A stretch of DNA of 64,000 nucleotides from Rhinopithecus roxellana. Taxonomy: Eukaryota; Chordata; Mammalia; Primates; Cercopithecidae. The notes under the pieces are model-generated. The model saw only the letters and a list, made by a program, of their open reading frames with translations, was not told where the DNA came from and did no database searches. Within the stretch, counting starts at the first letter, position 1; every line of letters begins with the position of its first letter. The position numbers and the translations under genes were made by a program. Below, one piece after another: positions 1-11,800 of this stretch. Where the stretch lies: assembly GCF_007565055.1 (NCBI RefSeq), contig NC_044560.1:87487295-87551294 (forward strand). The letters run 5' to 3'.

Positions 1-49
1 CACTCCAGCCTGGGCGGCAGAGCTAGACTCCGTCTCAAAAAAAAAAAAA
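1..49 (+). repeat. Alu 3' end, cut by window edge
   Basis: The window opens inside the right monomer of a plus-strand Alu (cactccagcctgggcggcag) and the element ends in a run of A. It lies in OSCP1 intron 1. Confidence 0.9.
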
Positions 50-155
50 GAGTGAAGTGTGTAGGAGTGCGGGTCTGGCTGTGGGTGTTAGGGCGATGAT
101 GAGAGGGCGGGGCTGCGGGCTGCGGGTCTGGCGGAGCGGGCCGGGGGCTTCTCAC

Positions 156-267
156 CTTTGCGGGCCTTGTCTCCCGGGATGTTCTGGGCCCGCAGCCGTT
201 GGTCCAGGATGTAAAGCATCTCCCCGCCCAAGTTCAAGAAGAGCAGCGGTAGCGTCCGCACCGACAT
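156..267 (-). CDS. OSCP1: OSCP1 coding exon 1 (partial gene)
   Basis: First coding exon of OSCP1 (organic solute carrier partner 1, also called NOR1), a protein linked to organic solute uptake and, in later work, to cilia. The minus strand reads 37 codons starting MSVRTLPLLFLNLGGEMLYI and ending ...IPGDKARK, plus one nucleotide, then a GTGAG donor at 155-151. This agrees with the known OSCP1 N-terminus. The start at 267 is the first ATG of the known protein. An ATG further upstream at 388 in another frame gives an unrelated peptide. The rest of the gene lies to the left of the window. The exon sits in a CpG-rich block, as expected for a broadly expressed promoter. The identity rests on remembered protein sequence. 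Confidence 0.93.
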
Positions 268-640
268 GGTGCTGGAAACGAGCTGGGCTGGTGAAGAGCC
301 CCGGGGTTAGGTAGCCAGTGGCCTGGAGGCCAGGCCGCAGCGTCCCAATAGTCTGGTTGCTGGGGCAACGCCGCGACGGGAAAAGCAAGCCAATCAGAAG
401 GCGGTTTGGTGGGAGGTGCCCTGAGATCGGGCGCTAATTGGTCTGGGTGGCGGACCCTCCCGGGGGGATTGGTCCGAGCCAGACGCCGGCGCGGCGTTGG
501 CCGTGGTTGAAGAGCTGTGCTTCCGAGACTAGGTCTTTCCCTCCGAAGGGCGAGGGCCGGGCCGGGCCACGGTCTTGGGGTGGTCTCGACACAGCCAGCC
601 CGGAGCTCGGGACCCCGGCCGCTGGCGCGGGGCCTCAGGT
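268..640 (-). promoter_or_regulatory. OSCP1 5' UTR and CpG-island promoter with three CCAAT boxes
   Basis: GC- and CpG-rich DNA directly upstream of the OSCP1 start codon. CCAAT pentamers occur at 390-394 (plus), 437-441 (minus, ATTGG on plus) and 468-472 (minus). Three closely spaced CCAAT boxes suggest NF-Y-driven initiation. No TATA box was seen. The transcription start cannot be placed from sequence alone. Confidence 0.7.
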
Positions 641-679
641 GCCTACAGGAGAGAAAAGCCCAGGCAGAACGGCATTAGA

Positions 680-872
680 GCAGACTCGAGTCAGACGGAC
701 CTGGGTTGGAATCACGGCTCGTGATGTCTTGCTGTGTGACTTCGGGCAGGGTTTGAGCCTTGGCTTCCTCTTAGGTAACATGGAGCTGGCATTCACATCA
801 CAGGGCGGCTGAGAGGAATCAGTGAGATCATGGAAAGGCCCCGAAAGCACTCAGTAAAAATGGTAACTGACT
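680..872 (+). repeat. MIR
   Basis: Recognisable MIR core: 'agacggacctgggttggaat', then 'tgctgtgtgacttcgggca', then the 'aaagcactcagtaaaaatg' tail. It is much diverged, as expected for a mammal-wide element. Confidence 0.75.
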
Positions 873-1082
873 TTTCTTTTAGATTGGGGAAGGATCAGAA
901 GTCCTGAGTCGTTTGCATCGCCTCCCAAAAATTTACTTGAAGTGAAGCCCGTCCTGGTTTCATACTCCATAAAGCAAACCAGTCCCGTCCGTCCCCGTGT
1001 GTCCGGCTCCCAGAGGATGCGCCCTGGGAGCTCTGTGACGTTCCCTCCTTGACGCTGTTCCGAAGGCCTCCCAACCATTTCT

Positions 1083-1418
1083 TTTTTTTCTTTTCTTTCC
1101 TTTTTTCTTTTTCTTTTCTTTTCTTTTCTTTTCTTTCTTTATTTTTTATTTATTTTTCTTTTTTTGAGACAGAGTTTTGTTTTTGTCGCCCAGGCTGGAG
1201 TGCAGTGGCGCGATCTCGGCTCATTCCAACTTCCGCACTTCAGGGTTCAAGCGATTCTCCTGCCTCAGCCTCCCGAGTAGCTGGGATTACAGGCGTCCGC
1301 CACCATGCCCGGCTAATTTTTGTATCTTTAGTAGACACGGGGTTTCACTATTGGCCAGGCTGGTCTGGAACTCCTGACCTCAGGTGATCTGCCCGCCTCA
1401 GCGTTATCACGCCCGGCC
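1083..1418 (-). repeat. Alu with internal deletion and long pyrimidine tail
   Basis: Minus-strand Alu flanked by a 12-bp target duplication, ccaaccatttct, at 1071-1082 and 1419-1430. The tail, seen as pyrimidines on plus, has expanded into a T/C microsatellite of about 80 bp. The left end of the element lacks the usual 'cccaaagtgctgggattacagg' segment; 'gcgttatcacgcccggcc' follows instead. Confidence 0.9.
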
Positions 1419-1784
1419 CCAACCATTTCTCTTTGTGGGCAGCGACTCCCTTCTTCACCTCCATCTTGAACTCCAGGATTACTCTTTGCCATCTAGTGTA
1501 CATTTTTACTCTGATGAACAACCATTTCTGTAAATTTCACTACTTCCAAAACCTACTAATTATCTTTCCCTCCAGCTACTCAAACTTGAAACTTGGGCCT
1601 TGGCTTTCAAATCTGTTTCCCTGGGTCCTTACCAGTCATCATATTATGCTTTTTCCTCCGATACCTTTCTTACATTCATCCCTTCATTTGTTTTTCTGTC
1701 TGTATTGCTATGTTCCTCTGTATTACTGTTCTTTTCTTTTTTCTACCCTGCACTGGCTGCTAAGCTAAATGTCAGAAGACATCA

Positions 1785-2087
1785 CTTTTTTTTTTTTTTT
1801 TTTTTGAGACAGTTTCACTCTTGTTGCCCAGGCTGGTGTGCAATGGCATGATCTTGGCTCGCTGCAACCTCCGCCTCCTGGTTTCAAGCAATTCTTGTAC
1901 CTCAGCCTCCTAAGCTGGGATTACAGGCATGGGCTAGGCCACCATGCCTGGCTAATTTTGTATTTTTAGTAGAGATGGGGTTTAACCGTGTTGGCCAGGC
2001 TAGTCTCGAACTCCTGACCTCAGGTGATCTGCCTGCCTCGGCTTCCCAAAGTGTTGGGATTACAGGCATGAGCCACCGTACCCGGCC
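1785..2087 (-). repeat. Alu (S-type)
   Basis: Full-length minus-strand dimeric Alu, from poly-T followed by 'gagacagtttcactc' to 'gtacccggcc'. Confidence 0.9.
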
Positions 2088-2188
2088 AACATCTCTTTCA
2101 ATATGACACATCCCTTCAGTGGTTTCCTGCCAGATCACAGTCTTGATGCCTTGGCATGGCATTCCAGGCTCTCCACTGGCTCCAGCTA

Positions 2189-2189
<1 letters not shown>

Positions 2190-2222
<33 letters not shown>

Positions 2223-2368
2223 ATGGGGGTCTTACTTTGTTGCCCAAAGTTGGAATGCAGTGGCACCCTGGTGGCTCATTGCAACCTAAAACTCCTGGCC
2301 TCAAGTGATTCTCCCACCTCAGACTCCTTAGTTGTTGGGATTTCAGGTTACAGCCACCATACCTGGCC
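2190..2368 (-). repeat. Alu monomer or truncated AluJ
   Basis: A poly-T run of about 27 leads into one diverged Alu unit ending 'accatacctggcc'. Only one monomer is present, so it is either a FLAM-type monomer or a truncated old Alu. Confidence 0.75.
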
Positions 2369-2808
2369 AACTAGCTTTTTAGAGCCATCTCTTGCACCTG
2401 GACACCTCCTCTCCCCCAGTCCAGTTGAACTTATCAGCAGGCTGCCTCTTCCTCATAACCACACCACTGGAAAGTCTTGCCCTGCCATAACTGAGCTCAA
2501 GTCCTTCCTATAAACATTCTCCTTCCATCTCATATCCCTGCTAGTCTGTTTTCCTTACTTTCCTTCCCAGTGAAGTGTTTTGAACGAGTTGACAACACTC
2601 ACAACTGGAACTTCTTTAACATCCTCACTCCCCACCTCATTGCAACTGGTATTATGCTCCCTGAACCCCACTGAAACTGCTTCACCATGAATACTTTTTG
2701 GTCCTTCCCTTAACTGATATCAGCATCAGGACTATACAGTATCCCATTGCTGGCGGCCCAGGGCTTTGTTTAATTTGGTTATTTTGCCTGCTGTGTGCTG
2801 TGTTTTAA
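2369..2808. other. No recognised feature
   Basis: Unique-looking intergenic DNA. No gene, RNA gene or clear repeat was seen. Confidence 0.5.
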
Positions 2809-2820
2809 AAGGGAATACAG

Positions 2821-3123
2821 GCCAGGTGCAGTGGCTCACGCCTGTAATCCTGCACTTTGGGAGGCCAAGGCCGGCGGATCACTTGAGGTCAGGAGTTCAA
2901 GACAGGAGTTCAAGACCAGCCTGGCCAACATGGTGAAACACCGTCTCTACTTTGCCAGGTGTGGTGGCACACACCTGTAAACCTAGCTACTGTGGAGGCT
3001 GAGGCAGGAGAACTGCTTGAACCTGGGATGGGGAGGTTACAGTGAGCTGAGATTGCACAACTGCACTCCAGGCTGGGGGATAGAGCAAAAACTCTGTCTC
3101 AAAAAAATGAAAATAAATAAATA
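2821..3123 (+). repeat. Alu with short internal duplication
   Basis: Plus-strand Alu flanked by an 'aagggaataca' target duplication (ends 2820; again 3125-3135). It contains a local duplication of 'aggagttcaagac'. The A-rich tail is interrupted (aaaatgaaaataaataaat). Confidence 0.9.
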
Positions 3124-3289
3124 CAAGGGAATACAACTAGGATAGGAATGTAATAAACACCTTAGCATCATTACTTCACGTTAGGCCTTCATGCATTTTT
3201 GTTACCTGCCTTGCTGCTAAAAGCATTTGAGTTTGCTATAGTGTAGACTCTTCCCTTTGCTTCTCAGACCTTTTTCTTGGTCCCTAAGC

Positions 3290-3500
3290 AGTGTGATATA
3301 GTGAACAGGATATAGGCTCTGGAGTCAAGACAGAGCCAGCTTTGAATCCTAGACCTTTCTCTTCCCAGCTATATGAATTTGGACAAGTTACCTAACCTCT
3401 CTGAGTCTCAGTTCTCTCATGACTCATCTCGCATGGCTAAAATGAGGATAATTAGCCAACGTGCAAAGTAAAGGTGGCTGTGAATATTAGATACGTGCCT
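3290..3500 (+). repeat. MIR
   Basis: MIR-like order of blocks: 'tataggctctggagtcaaga', 'agctatatgaatttggacaagttacc' (shortened match), and a 'ctctgagtctcagtt' core. Confidence 0.75.
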
Positions 3501-3530
3501 AAGGCAGCAGTTAAAACAATGCCTTTTGAC

Positions 3531-3825
3531 CAGATGCAGCGGCTCATGCTTGTAATCCCAGCACTCTGAGAAGCCAAGGCATTTGGGAGGCCAAGGATTG
3601 CTTGAGGCCAGGAGTTTGGGTAACCTGGGCAACATAGTGAGACCCTGTCTCTACAAAAAATAAAAAAATTAGCTGAGCACAGTGGGCTTACACCTATAGT
3701 CCTGGCTACTTAGGAGGCGGAGGCAAGAGGATTGCTTGAGCCCAAGAAGTTAGTGAACTATGATCGCTACTGTACTGCAGTCGGGGCAACAGAGCCAAGA
3801 GGCTGTCTCTAAAAAAACAACCAGC
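3531..3825 (+). repeat. AluJ
   Basis: Diverged plus-strand Alu (gaccagatgcagcggctcat to an A-rich, decayed tail). The degree of divergence suggests the J class. Confidence 0.85.
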
Positions 3826-4370
3826 CAAACCAACAGAAACACACAAATGCCTTTGCAGTAGGGCCTGATCCATTAAAACGTGTTCCTTTTTCTTTCCTTT
3901 CCCTCGGCTAGCCCCCTTAACTGTTAGCACCTGGCCCTCTGACACAGTCCCTCCAAGCAGCCGTGGCCACTTGGAAGTCCTGCCCATTAAAGGCCTTCCC
4001 TACAATTCCTGGAAGTGATATCTGAATAGTGGATCTTCAGTTCTGAGCCTCTCATTTGTGCTTCTGCAGACACCCAGGCTCTGTTCTACCCCTACTTCAC
4101 CTTCTCCTCCAGCTCAGCTGCTCCTTCTTAGGCTAAGCTCTCAGGGATCATCCTTCTCATTCCAGACATGGCCCTTTTTTCTTATACACTCTGTCCCTGT
4201 AGTTTCACTTATACCCATGGGTTCAACCACCCAACAACTTGCAAACCTCTCTAGTCCAGACCTCTCTACTGAGTCCTAGATCTAATCTTCCACTTGCTCT
4301 TTGGATAGCACTTTAACACCTTTCTCCTTTTGGCTTTCCTCAGTGGCTTCCCTTCCCAGAGTGAGGTCCA
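3826..4370. other. No recognised gene; possibly old L2
   Basis: Intergenic, pyrimidine-rich DNA. It vaguely resembles internal L2 sequence, but I cannot place it firmly. Confidence 0.4.
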
Positions 4371-4371
4371 G

Positions 4372-4733
4372 CACATGGGCCGAATGTGTCCCCCACCAAA
4401 TTCATATGTTGAAGCCTTAACTCCAATGTTACAGTATTTAGAGATCGGGCTTCTGAGAGTTAACTAGGGTTAGATAAGGTCATGAGTACGGCCCTCATGA
4501 CGGGATCAGTGGCCTTGTAAGAGGGTGAGCTCTCCCCAGTGCATGGACCAAGGGAAAGGCCATGTGATGACATTGAGAAGGTGGCCTTTCCAAGCTAGGA
4601 AGAGTCCTCACCTGAAATTGAATTGGCTGGTACTCTGATCTTAGAATCCCCAGCCTCTAGAACGGTGAAAAAATGAACTCAATACAAATCCTCTGAAGTC
4701 ACCTGTAGTATTTTGTTATGGCAGGCTGAGACA
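4372..4733 (+). mobile_element. MLT1-type solo LTR (ERVL-MaLR)
   Basis: Sequence follows the MLT1 LTR: 'gaatgtgtcccccaccaaat', 'tcatatgttgaagcc', 'ggtcatgagtacggccctcatga', 'catgtgatgacattgagaa', 'ccccagcctctagaac', ending 'gtattttgttatggcag'. No internal retroviral sequence flanks it, so it is a relic of recombination. It is heavily mutated. Confidence 0.8.
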
Positions 4734-4739
4734 CCCAGA

Positions 4740-5190
4740 AAGCTCTACATCACCTGGTATTTACTCACCCCCCTGATATGTCTTCTATTCTCTTTGTTCT
4801 GTTTTAGACACACTGTCTTCCTTAGGTTCTTCAGACATACCAAGCATGCTCAGGCTTCAAGGCTTTGGCACTTAACTGGTATAAATGGATGGGCTTTATG
4901 GGGAAGAGGATATCCATAACTCCCTAGAATTTATAAGCAATGCTTTGCATATGTACAGTTTCCTGGGGATAGGACTTGTAGTTTTGATCAGATTCTCTAT
5001 GTGAAAACCGATATCCCCCAGCCCCAGTACACTGTTGTGATCTCTCCTCCTACCTTCCACACAGCTGTTGCTTAATTATCTAAAACACAGACCTGTTACT
5101 ACCATCACTCCTTCAGTTTTAAAACTTGAACTGTCTCCTCACTCCCTAGTGGACAGTGTACAATCTTCTAAGCTTACTATATAAAGCCTC
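4740..5190. other. No recognised feature
   Basis: Intergenic DNA between the LTR and the L2 remnant. Nothing is identifiable. Confidence 0.45.
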
Positions 5191-5194
5191 TCAC

Positions 5195-5640
5195 ACCTCA
5201 GCTTCGGCTTACCTTTCAAGGTTTATTTCTCATTCTCCCCGTTCTCTGAATACAGCATGTCTCTCTAGACTTCCTTGCCTTTGTACTTGCAATTCCTTCT
5301 GCCCAGGAGGCCTTCCCTTTCTGTCTCTATATAGTGAACTCCTACTCATCCTTTAGGACCCAGTCCAGAAGGCAGCTCCTACAGCAGTTCTTCCCACCCA
5401 GCCGGCCAGTTCCATTTTGCTGTCATGTGCTCTGTCTTGCCTCCACTGACACACGTCACCTGGATGACAGGTACTTGTTTGTATGTGGGAGGCATGTCAT
5501 GAGTGTGTGTCCTCTGGTGGGTGAGGCAGGGACTCTGCCTCAGACAACTCTGGGATCTCAGAGCTAAATGAAAGAATAAATTCCTCCTCCTCCTCAGGCC
5601 AAAAAGAGCCCCATCATCTCTCCTATCATTCTTCAAGACA
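5195..5640 (+). repeat. L2 remnant
   Basis: Matches the style of the L2 3' part: 'ctttgtacttgcaattcctt', 'ctgcccaggaggccttccct', 'cctactcatcctttaggacc'. It ends shortly before the MRPS15 polyadenylation site. Confidence 0.6.
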
Positions 5641-5661
5641 GATAGAAATGATTAAACAGAA

Positions 5662-5667
5662 TTTATT
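5662..5667 (-). terminator. MRPS15 polyadenylation hexamer overlapping the stop codon
   Basis: On the minus strand the last sense codon and the stop read CAA TAA followed by A, so AATAAA spans 5667-5662 and contains the TAA at 5665-5663. Cleavage normally occurs 10-30 nt downstream, which would leave a 3' UTR of only about 10-25 nt. Confidence 0.8.
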
Positions 5668-5800
5668 GGCTGTCTTTGAGTGTCTCTGGTCCAGCTTTGG
5701 CAGGGCTGTCTGCGTTCCTCTGCTTTGCTTGTTTTTCGGCTGCTGCTGCAGCCTTTAAGGCTCTTTTTTGCTTCTTCAGCTTTTGAGTCTCCTGGAAAAC
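5663..5800 (-). CDS. MRPS15: MRPS15 exon 8 (C-terminal tail)
   Basis: Codes for VFQETQKLKKQKRALKAAAA... to ...TLKDSQ and stop, 45 residues. The acceptor is a pyrimidine tract ending CCCCCAG at 5801. The tail is Lys/Ala-rich and lies outside the conserved S15 fold. Confidence 0.95.
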   Translation of the reverse strand, partial: VFQETQKLKKQKRALKAAAAAEKQAKQRNADSPAKAGPETLKDSQ

Positions 5801-8800
5801 CTGGGGGTGAAAAGGGGCAGAAAAAGACCTTGTAATCCTGTGCAAAACCTCAGACTTGGAACAGGTGGGGTGGGAACCATCTCCCCCAGATGGTAACCCC
5901 AGCCTTTCTCCATGGGGTTGGTGGCCTGTGACCTCCCTGGATCCATTCCAGGGCCTGGGACCAGTTCCATGCCTCTAACAGAAACAAATGACCCCTCCCA
6001 TCTGCTTCCTCCATCCCAGTTCCTGAGTGGGGCCAAGCAAAGCAGCAATTCTGACTCATACCCGAATGCACAGAGCCTTCTTGGTCACGAATCGGCGGTG
6101 GGCTCTTCGGTAATACAGAGCGGGGAAGGTGTACTCAATCCCCAGCTCCCTGCATATCTTCTCAAAGATATCATAGTTGGTGTTACGGAGGTTTTTGAGC
6201 ATCTTTTTCCTCTGGTCAATGCTCATCAGCAGATAGCGTTTGTGGGCTTTGTCCTGCAAGAGATTCGCATTACTTTTAGTATTATATAAGTGTTACTGTT
6301 GTTTACAGTAACAAACAATGGTCATTTTATCATTTCATTGAAATTTCTCAGTAATCTTATGCAAATATTAATGCAATTCTGAGGGAGGTATTGTCATTGT
6401 TATTCCCATTTTACAGATGAGAAAACAAAGGTTTAAAGATATTATCTGATTCACAAAAGGTCCTTAGAACTGTGAGTGCTGAGATAGGGTCTTGAATCTC
6501 TATCTATTGGTCTGACTTCAAATCTCATGCTCTTTCTCCTGCACCACCAACTCATACTCTCCACAGCTTAGCAAACTGTCAGCTGGGGTAGAGAGGAGGG
6601 AAGGCCTTGTGCTCTTCCTGGAAATGCCTACCCACAGCTGGCTGCTGCCCTGTGAGGGACCTCTGCAATGGGACTGCTGTTCCACACCCCAAATAAGCGA
6701 AACTGTGATCTCTAAGAAGCAGGCTCCAGGGAACACTGAAGTGCCAGGCATGGTGCTGGACCAGTCTGTATTCACAGTCAAGTGTTTATTAAAAATAACA
6801 GCATTGGCCAGGTGCGGTGGCTCACGCCTGTAATCCCAGCACTCTGGGAGGTGAGGCAGGCGGATCACGAGGTCAGGAGATCGAGACCGTCCTGGCTAAC
6901 ACGGTTGAAACCCTGTCTCTACAAAAAATTAGCTGGGCGTGGTGGTGGGCGCCTGTAGTCCCAGCTACTCAGGAGGTTGAGGCAGGAGAATGGCGTGAAC
7001 TCGGGAGGTGGAGCTTGCAGTGAGCCGAGATGGCACCACTGCACTCCAACCTGGGCGACAGAGCGAGACTCGGTCTCAAAAGAAAAGAAAAAAAAAAACA
7101 ACATTTGCCTACTTACAACAGCTTTGTGCCAGACACTGTGCTGAGATATGGTATAATGGTTAAGAATATAGCTGGGGACGGTGGCTCACGCCTGTAATGT
7201 CGCACTTTGGGAGGCTGAGGCGGGCGGATCTTGAGGTCAGGAGATTGGGACTATTCTGGCTAACACAGTGAAACTCTATCTCTACTAACAATACAAAAAA
7301 TTAGCCGGGCGTGGTAGCACGTGCCTGTAGTCCCAGCTACTCAGGAGGCTGAGGCAGGAGAATTGCTTGAACCTGGGAGGCGGAGGTTGCAGTGAGCTGA
7401 GATCGCACCTCTGCACTCCAGCCTGGGTGACAGAGCAAGGCTCCGTCTCAAAAAAAAAAAAAAAAAAAGAGTATGAGCCTCGGAGCAAAACTGCCTTGTT
7501 TCAAGGTCTCAGCACATCACTTCCCAGCGGGTATGCCTTGAGGAATAACTTAATCACTCCATGACTAGATTCTTCCTCATTTAGACGGGAAAGAAAGATA
7601 GTCATGACAGTCAAATAAGAAGATGCATGCATGTAAAGTATTTAGCACAGGGCCTAAAGACTTTATATGCATCACCTTGGCTATTACTATTATTTCACAT
7701 AATCCTTGCAATCCTGTGAGCAGGTATTCGTATGATCTCCATCTTATTGAAAAGAGAACTGAGGCTGAGACCTGTACTTCCCTAACATCACACAGCTAGT
7801 TAAGCGCAAGTGGCAGAGCTGGGATTTGAACCCAGGGCAATCTGACTCCATTCATGCATTCAACAAATATTTGCTGAGCACTCAGCATGTGCCAGACATA
7901 GTGAACATGCTCTAAAGTTTGTGTTCTTAACCCCTGGTGACACTCAGCATGGTCTTGTAAGGCTCCAAGTCCTCTGGAGGCAGGAGGGAAGCATTTTTCC
8001 CACAGGAGCTGAGAGGTGGGCACTCTGGTGCTACAGCCCACTGGCTCTTCTAAGCCTTCTTCTCTGGACCTAGAGTCCTTCCCCTCCAGACCCCTTTCCC
8101 CCAGGCTGCTGCTGTTTAACTGCGAATGATGCCCAGAGTTTACCTTTCGATGTTTCTGCATGTGTTCTTCATAACTGCGGATCTTGACGGACAAGGCAAC
8201 AACTGAAACCACAAACCACAGAGGATGAGAGTTGAACACAGAGGAAGGAAGGGCCCAGGCCTGGTTTACGTTTTAAGAACTCATGGAATAACAATCACCA
8301 ATGCTCTGTACAGCTCTCTATAAATCCCAAAGCACTTTGAATTTCAAGATTTCAAAGGCTTATCTTAGACATTACCTTTCCTTTAAAAAGCAAAATCCAA
8401 GGAAGGGACATCCCTTAATATTATAAAGATATCATCCAAAAATCATAGCAAATAGCATTTTTTTTTTTTGAGATGGAGTCTCGCTCTATTGCCCAGGCTG
8501 GAGTGCAGCGGTGCAATCTCCACTCACTGCAACCTCTGCCTCTCAGGTTTAGGTGATTTTCTTGCCTCAGCCTCCAGAGCAGCTGGGATTACAGGCGCCC
8601 GCCACCAGGCAGGGCTAACTTTTGTATTTTTAGTAGAAATGGGGTTTCACCATGTTGGCCAGGCTGGTCTCAAACTCCTGACTTCAAGTGATCCACCTGC
8701 CTCGGCCTCCCAAGGTGATGGGATTACAGGCGTGAGCCACCGTGCCTGGCTGCAGATAGCATTCTTAATGGTAAGACTAGCCATTCGATTCAGGAATTAG

Positions 8801-11800
8801 ACTAGGATACAATGCTATCATGGTTAACAATTCAACATTGTACTAGAGGTCCAAGCCAATGCAGTAAATTACTTTGGCACAAATAAGATTCTAAAACTGT
8901 CACGGGTCTACTCCTTGCCTCTCCCCTTCCTGCTGCCGCCTTTATCTCCATGCTTTGACTAATGAATTTTCAGAATTATCAGCTCCCACTTGTCTCTCAA
9001 GAACCCAGGATATCCTTCGTTCAGGCATCCTCTTGTTTAATTTACCCCCTGTACTGCAAAGATGGGAGCAAAAGCAGAAGCTGGCCCCAAAAGAGGCTGT
9101 CACGACAGCAGACCCTTCCCAGTACACATATTGAGTTCTGGGAGCACTGCAGAAAGTGCAGTGGGAACCCTGACTCTGACCACATGGCTCCATCACAGCA
9201 ACTTAGGTAGAGTGGAATAACACAGAAAGATGGGCCTTGGTTCCTCAGGGGTTCTCTAGAGCAGACACTATGCTAGAAGCAACTGGCATTCAGAAAACTG
9301 ACTATTAATGGAAAGGCAGAAGTGACACCTGTGGGCTGGGTGTGGTGGTCATGCCTATAATCCCAGCACTTTGGGAGGCTGACATGGGTGAATTGCTTGA
9401 GCTCAGGAGTTTGAGATCAGCCTGGGCAATATGGGGAAATCCTGTCTCTACCAAAAACACAAAAATTAGCTTGACATGGTCGTGCACGTCTTTGGTCCCA
9501 GCTACTTGGGAGCCTGAGGTAGAATTGCTGGAGCCCCAGAAGTCGAGCTGTAGAGAGCCATGATCACACCTGCCGCTGCATTCCAGCCTGAGTGACACAG
9601 TGAGACCCGGACTCAAAAAAAAAAAAAAAAAAAAAAGAAGAATCAAAACTTGTGCTAAAAGAGGAACCCAGTAACCACCTTGCCAGTCCAGGCCATTTGT
9701 TCCTGCCAACCTGGGGATTTCAGTAGTGATAATGCAGAAACAGGTGAGGAAAGATAAGCAGGTCTTTTGTGGCTGAGCTGGTCCCTAGCCCACGGCTTCA
9801 GCAGGGCAATGGAGGCTTCTCAAAAGGGGCTATGGAGGACCCTGGAGTCCAGTTCTCAGTGGGGTTTTAGTATCCAAGATGAACTCACCAGACTTTAATC
9901 CCTGGCACAGGAAGAAGAAAAGAATGAAGGCAGGAGGGTGGAAGAGGAGGAGGCGGCTGTGATATAGGCCAATAGCAAAGGAAAGAAAGTGGGCAGACCC
10001 TCTGCAGGTCCACTAGTCTACCTCAGTGGGCAATGAAGAGAAACTGTACCCAACGAGAGAGGGAAATGGTGGCGCTTTTCACTCACATCTAATAAGGACT
10101 ACTGCCAGTTCCAGCCTGAACCAAAGTAGGAACATTATTCCCTTGCGAATGCAAAATGGTGTCTGTCTGGCACATGAGAGTTCAGTAAATGTTAGTCTTA
10201 CTATTTTTTTATTTTTTATTTTTGAGACCGAGTCTCGCTCTGTTGCCCAGGCTGGAGTGCGGTGGCGAGATCTCGGCTCACTGCAAGCTCCACCTCCTGG
10301 ATTCATGCCATTCTCCTCCTTCAGCCTCCTGAGTAGCTGGGACTACAGGCGCCCGCCACCTCGCCTGGCTAATTTTTTGTATTTTGTTTTGTTTTGTTTT
10401 TTAATTTTATTTATATATTTGTTTATTTATTTGAGATGGAGTCTTGCTCTGTCGCCCAGGCTGGAGTGCAGTGGTGTGATCTTGGCTCACTGCAAGCTCC
10501 GCCTCCTGGGTTCAGGCCATTCTCTTGCCTCAGCCTCCCGAGTAGCTGGGACTACAGGCGCCCGCCACAGTGCCTGGATAATTTTTCGTATTTTTAGTAG
10601 AGACGGGGTTTCACCATATTAGCCAGGATGGTATCGATCTCCTGACCTCGTGATCCACTCGCTTCGGCCTCCCAAAGTGCTGGGATTACAGGCGTGAGCC
10701 ATCACGCCCGGCCAATTTTTTGTATTTTTAGTAGAGACAGGGTTTCACCATGTTAGCCAGGATGGTCTTTATCTCCTGACCTCGTGATCCGCCTGCCTCG
10801 GCCTCCCAAAGTGCTGGGATTAAAGGCGTGAGCCACCACGCCCAGTCTAGTCTTACTATTACTATCACACATCGTGAGCTTTAGTTTCCAAGGTGTTTAC
10901 ATCCCCTGGCTGCCTCTCACAGTGCTGCCATGAGGTGGGTAACATTCTCTCTGCTCTGCTCTCCCTTATTCCCCCATTTCCAGATGAGGAAGCAGGTGCT
11001 CCAAGAGAGAGTTGGTGACTTACGCAAGCTCACACAGAGGTACAAGGTCCAACTGCGCATTGACTCCAGCATCAGAGCTTGGGATACAGGGTCCAGTTTT
11101 CATTGCTCTAGGTCCTTCATATCTCTCCCTTTCCCAAGCCCATGTGCATGTGCTTGTGGACAAGAGCCCTAGATGAGGTCCCAGCTAGCAGGCGTCCCTA
11201 CACCCCCCACTCCCCAAGGGTCCCCGACCAACTTCGAGCCTCCAGGGATCTGGTGTCCTCCGGGTTTGCATCAATCTTCTTCATCAACTGTTCTTGCTTC
11301 ATTTTTAGCATCTCCTTCTGTTGAAGAGACAGAGAAAATTTGCGGAATCTCCCACCCTCTAAGAACTAGCCCTCTTCCCCTCAAGGACCCTGGCTACAGT
11401 TATAGCAACTAGGGCCATAAGGCTCAGGGCCTGACTTCACTCTGCTCACTGTGGCCTTGACCAACCACATGGCTGTCCACATCCAGGTGAGCCCAAAGCC
11501 AAAGCCACTGACAGGGGAAATGACTTGTTGCATGCATGTCCCCAAAGCTTGCTCATTCATTTATGCTCATTAATTCATTCATTCACTGAGCACCTGTTTG
11601 TCAGGTGCTAGGGGTATGGTGGGGGAACAAAAGTGTCCCTGCCCTGAAGATGCTCTGTCTAGGGATATTGACAAGTGGACACAATGACAGTGGGCTAAGT
11701 GCTGTGACTGGAGAAGCATGAGATGGGGGGTGCTAACCAGGGTAGGAGGGAGTCCCAGAGAAGACTGCGGGAGGCTGAGGCTTGGCAGAGGCTGCTCACC

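Noticed and set aside
10026..10622. 198-codon plus frame
   Set aside because: Mostly nested Alu sequence inside MRPS15 intron 5.
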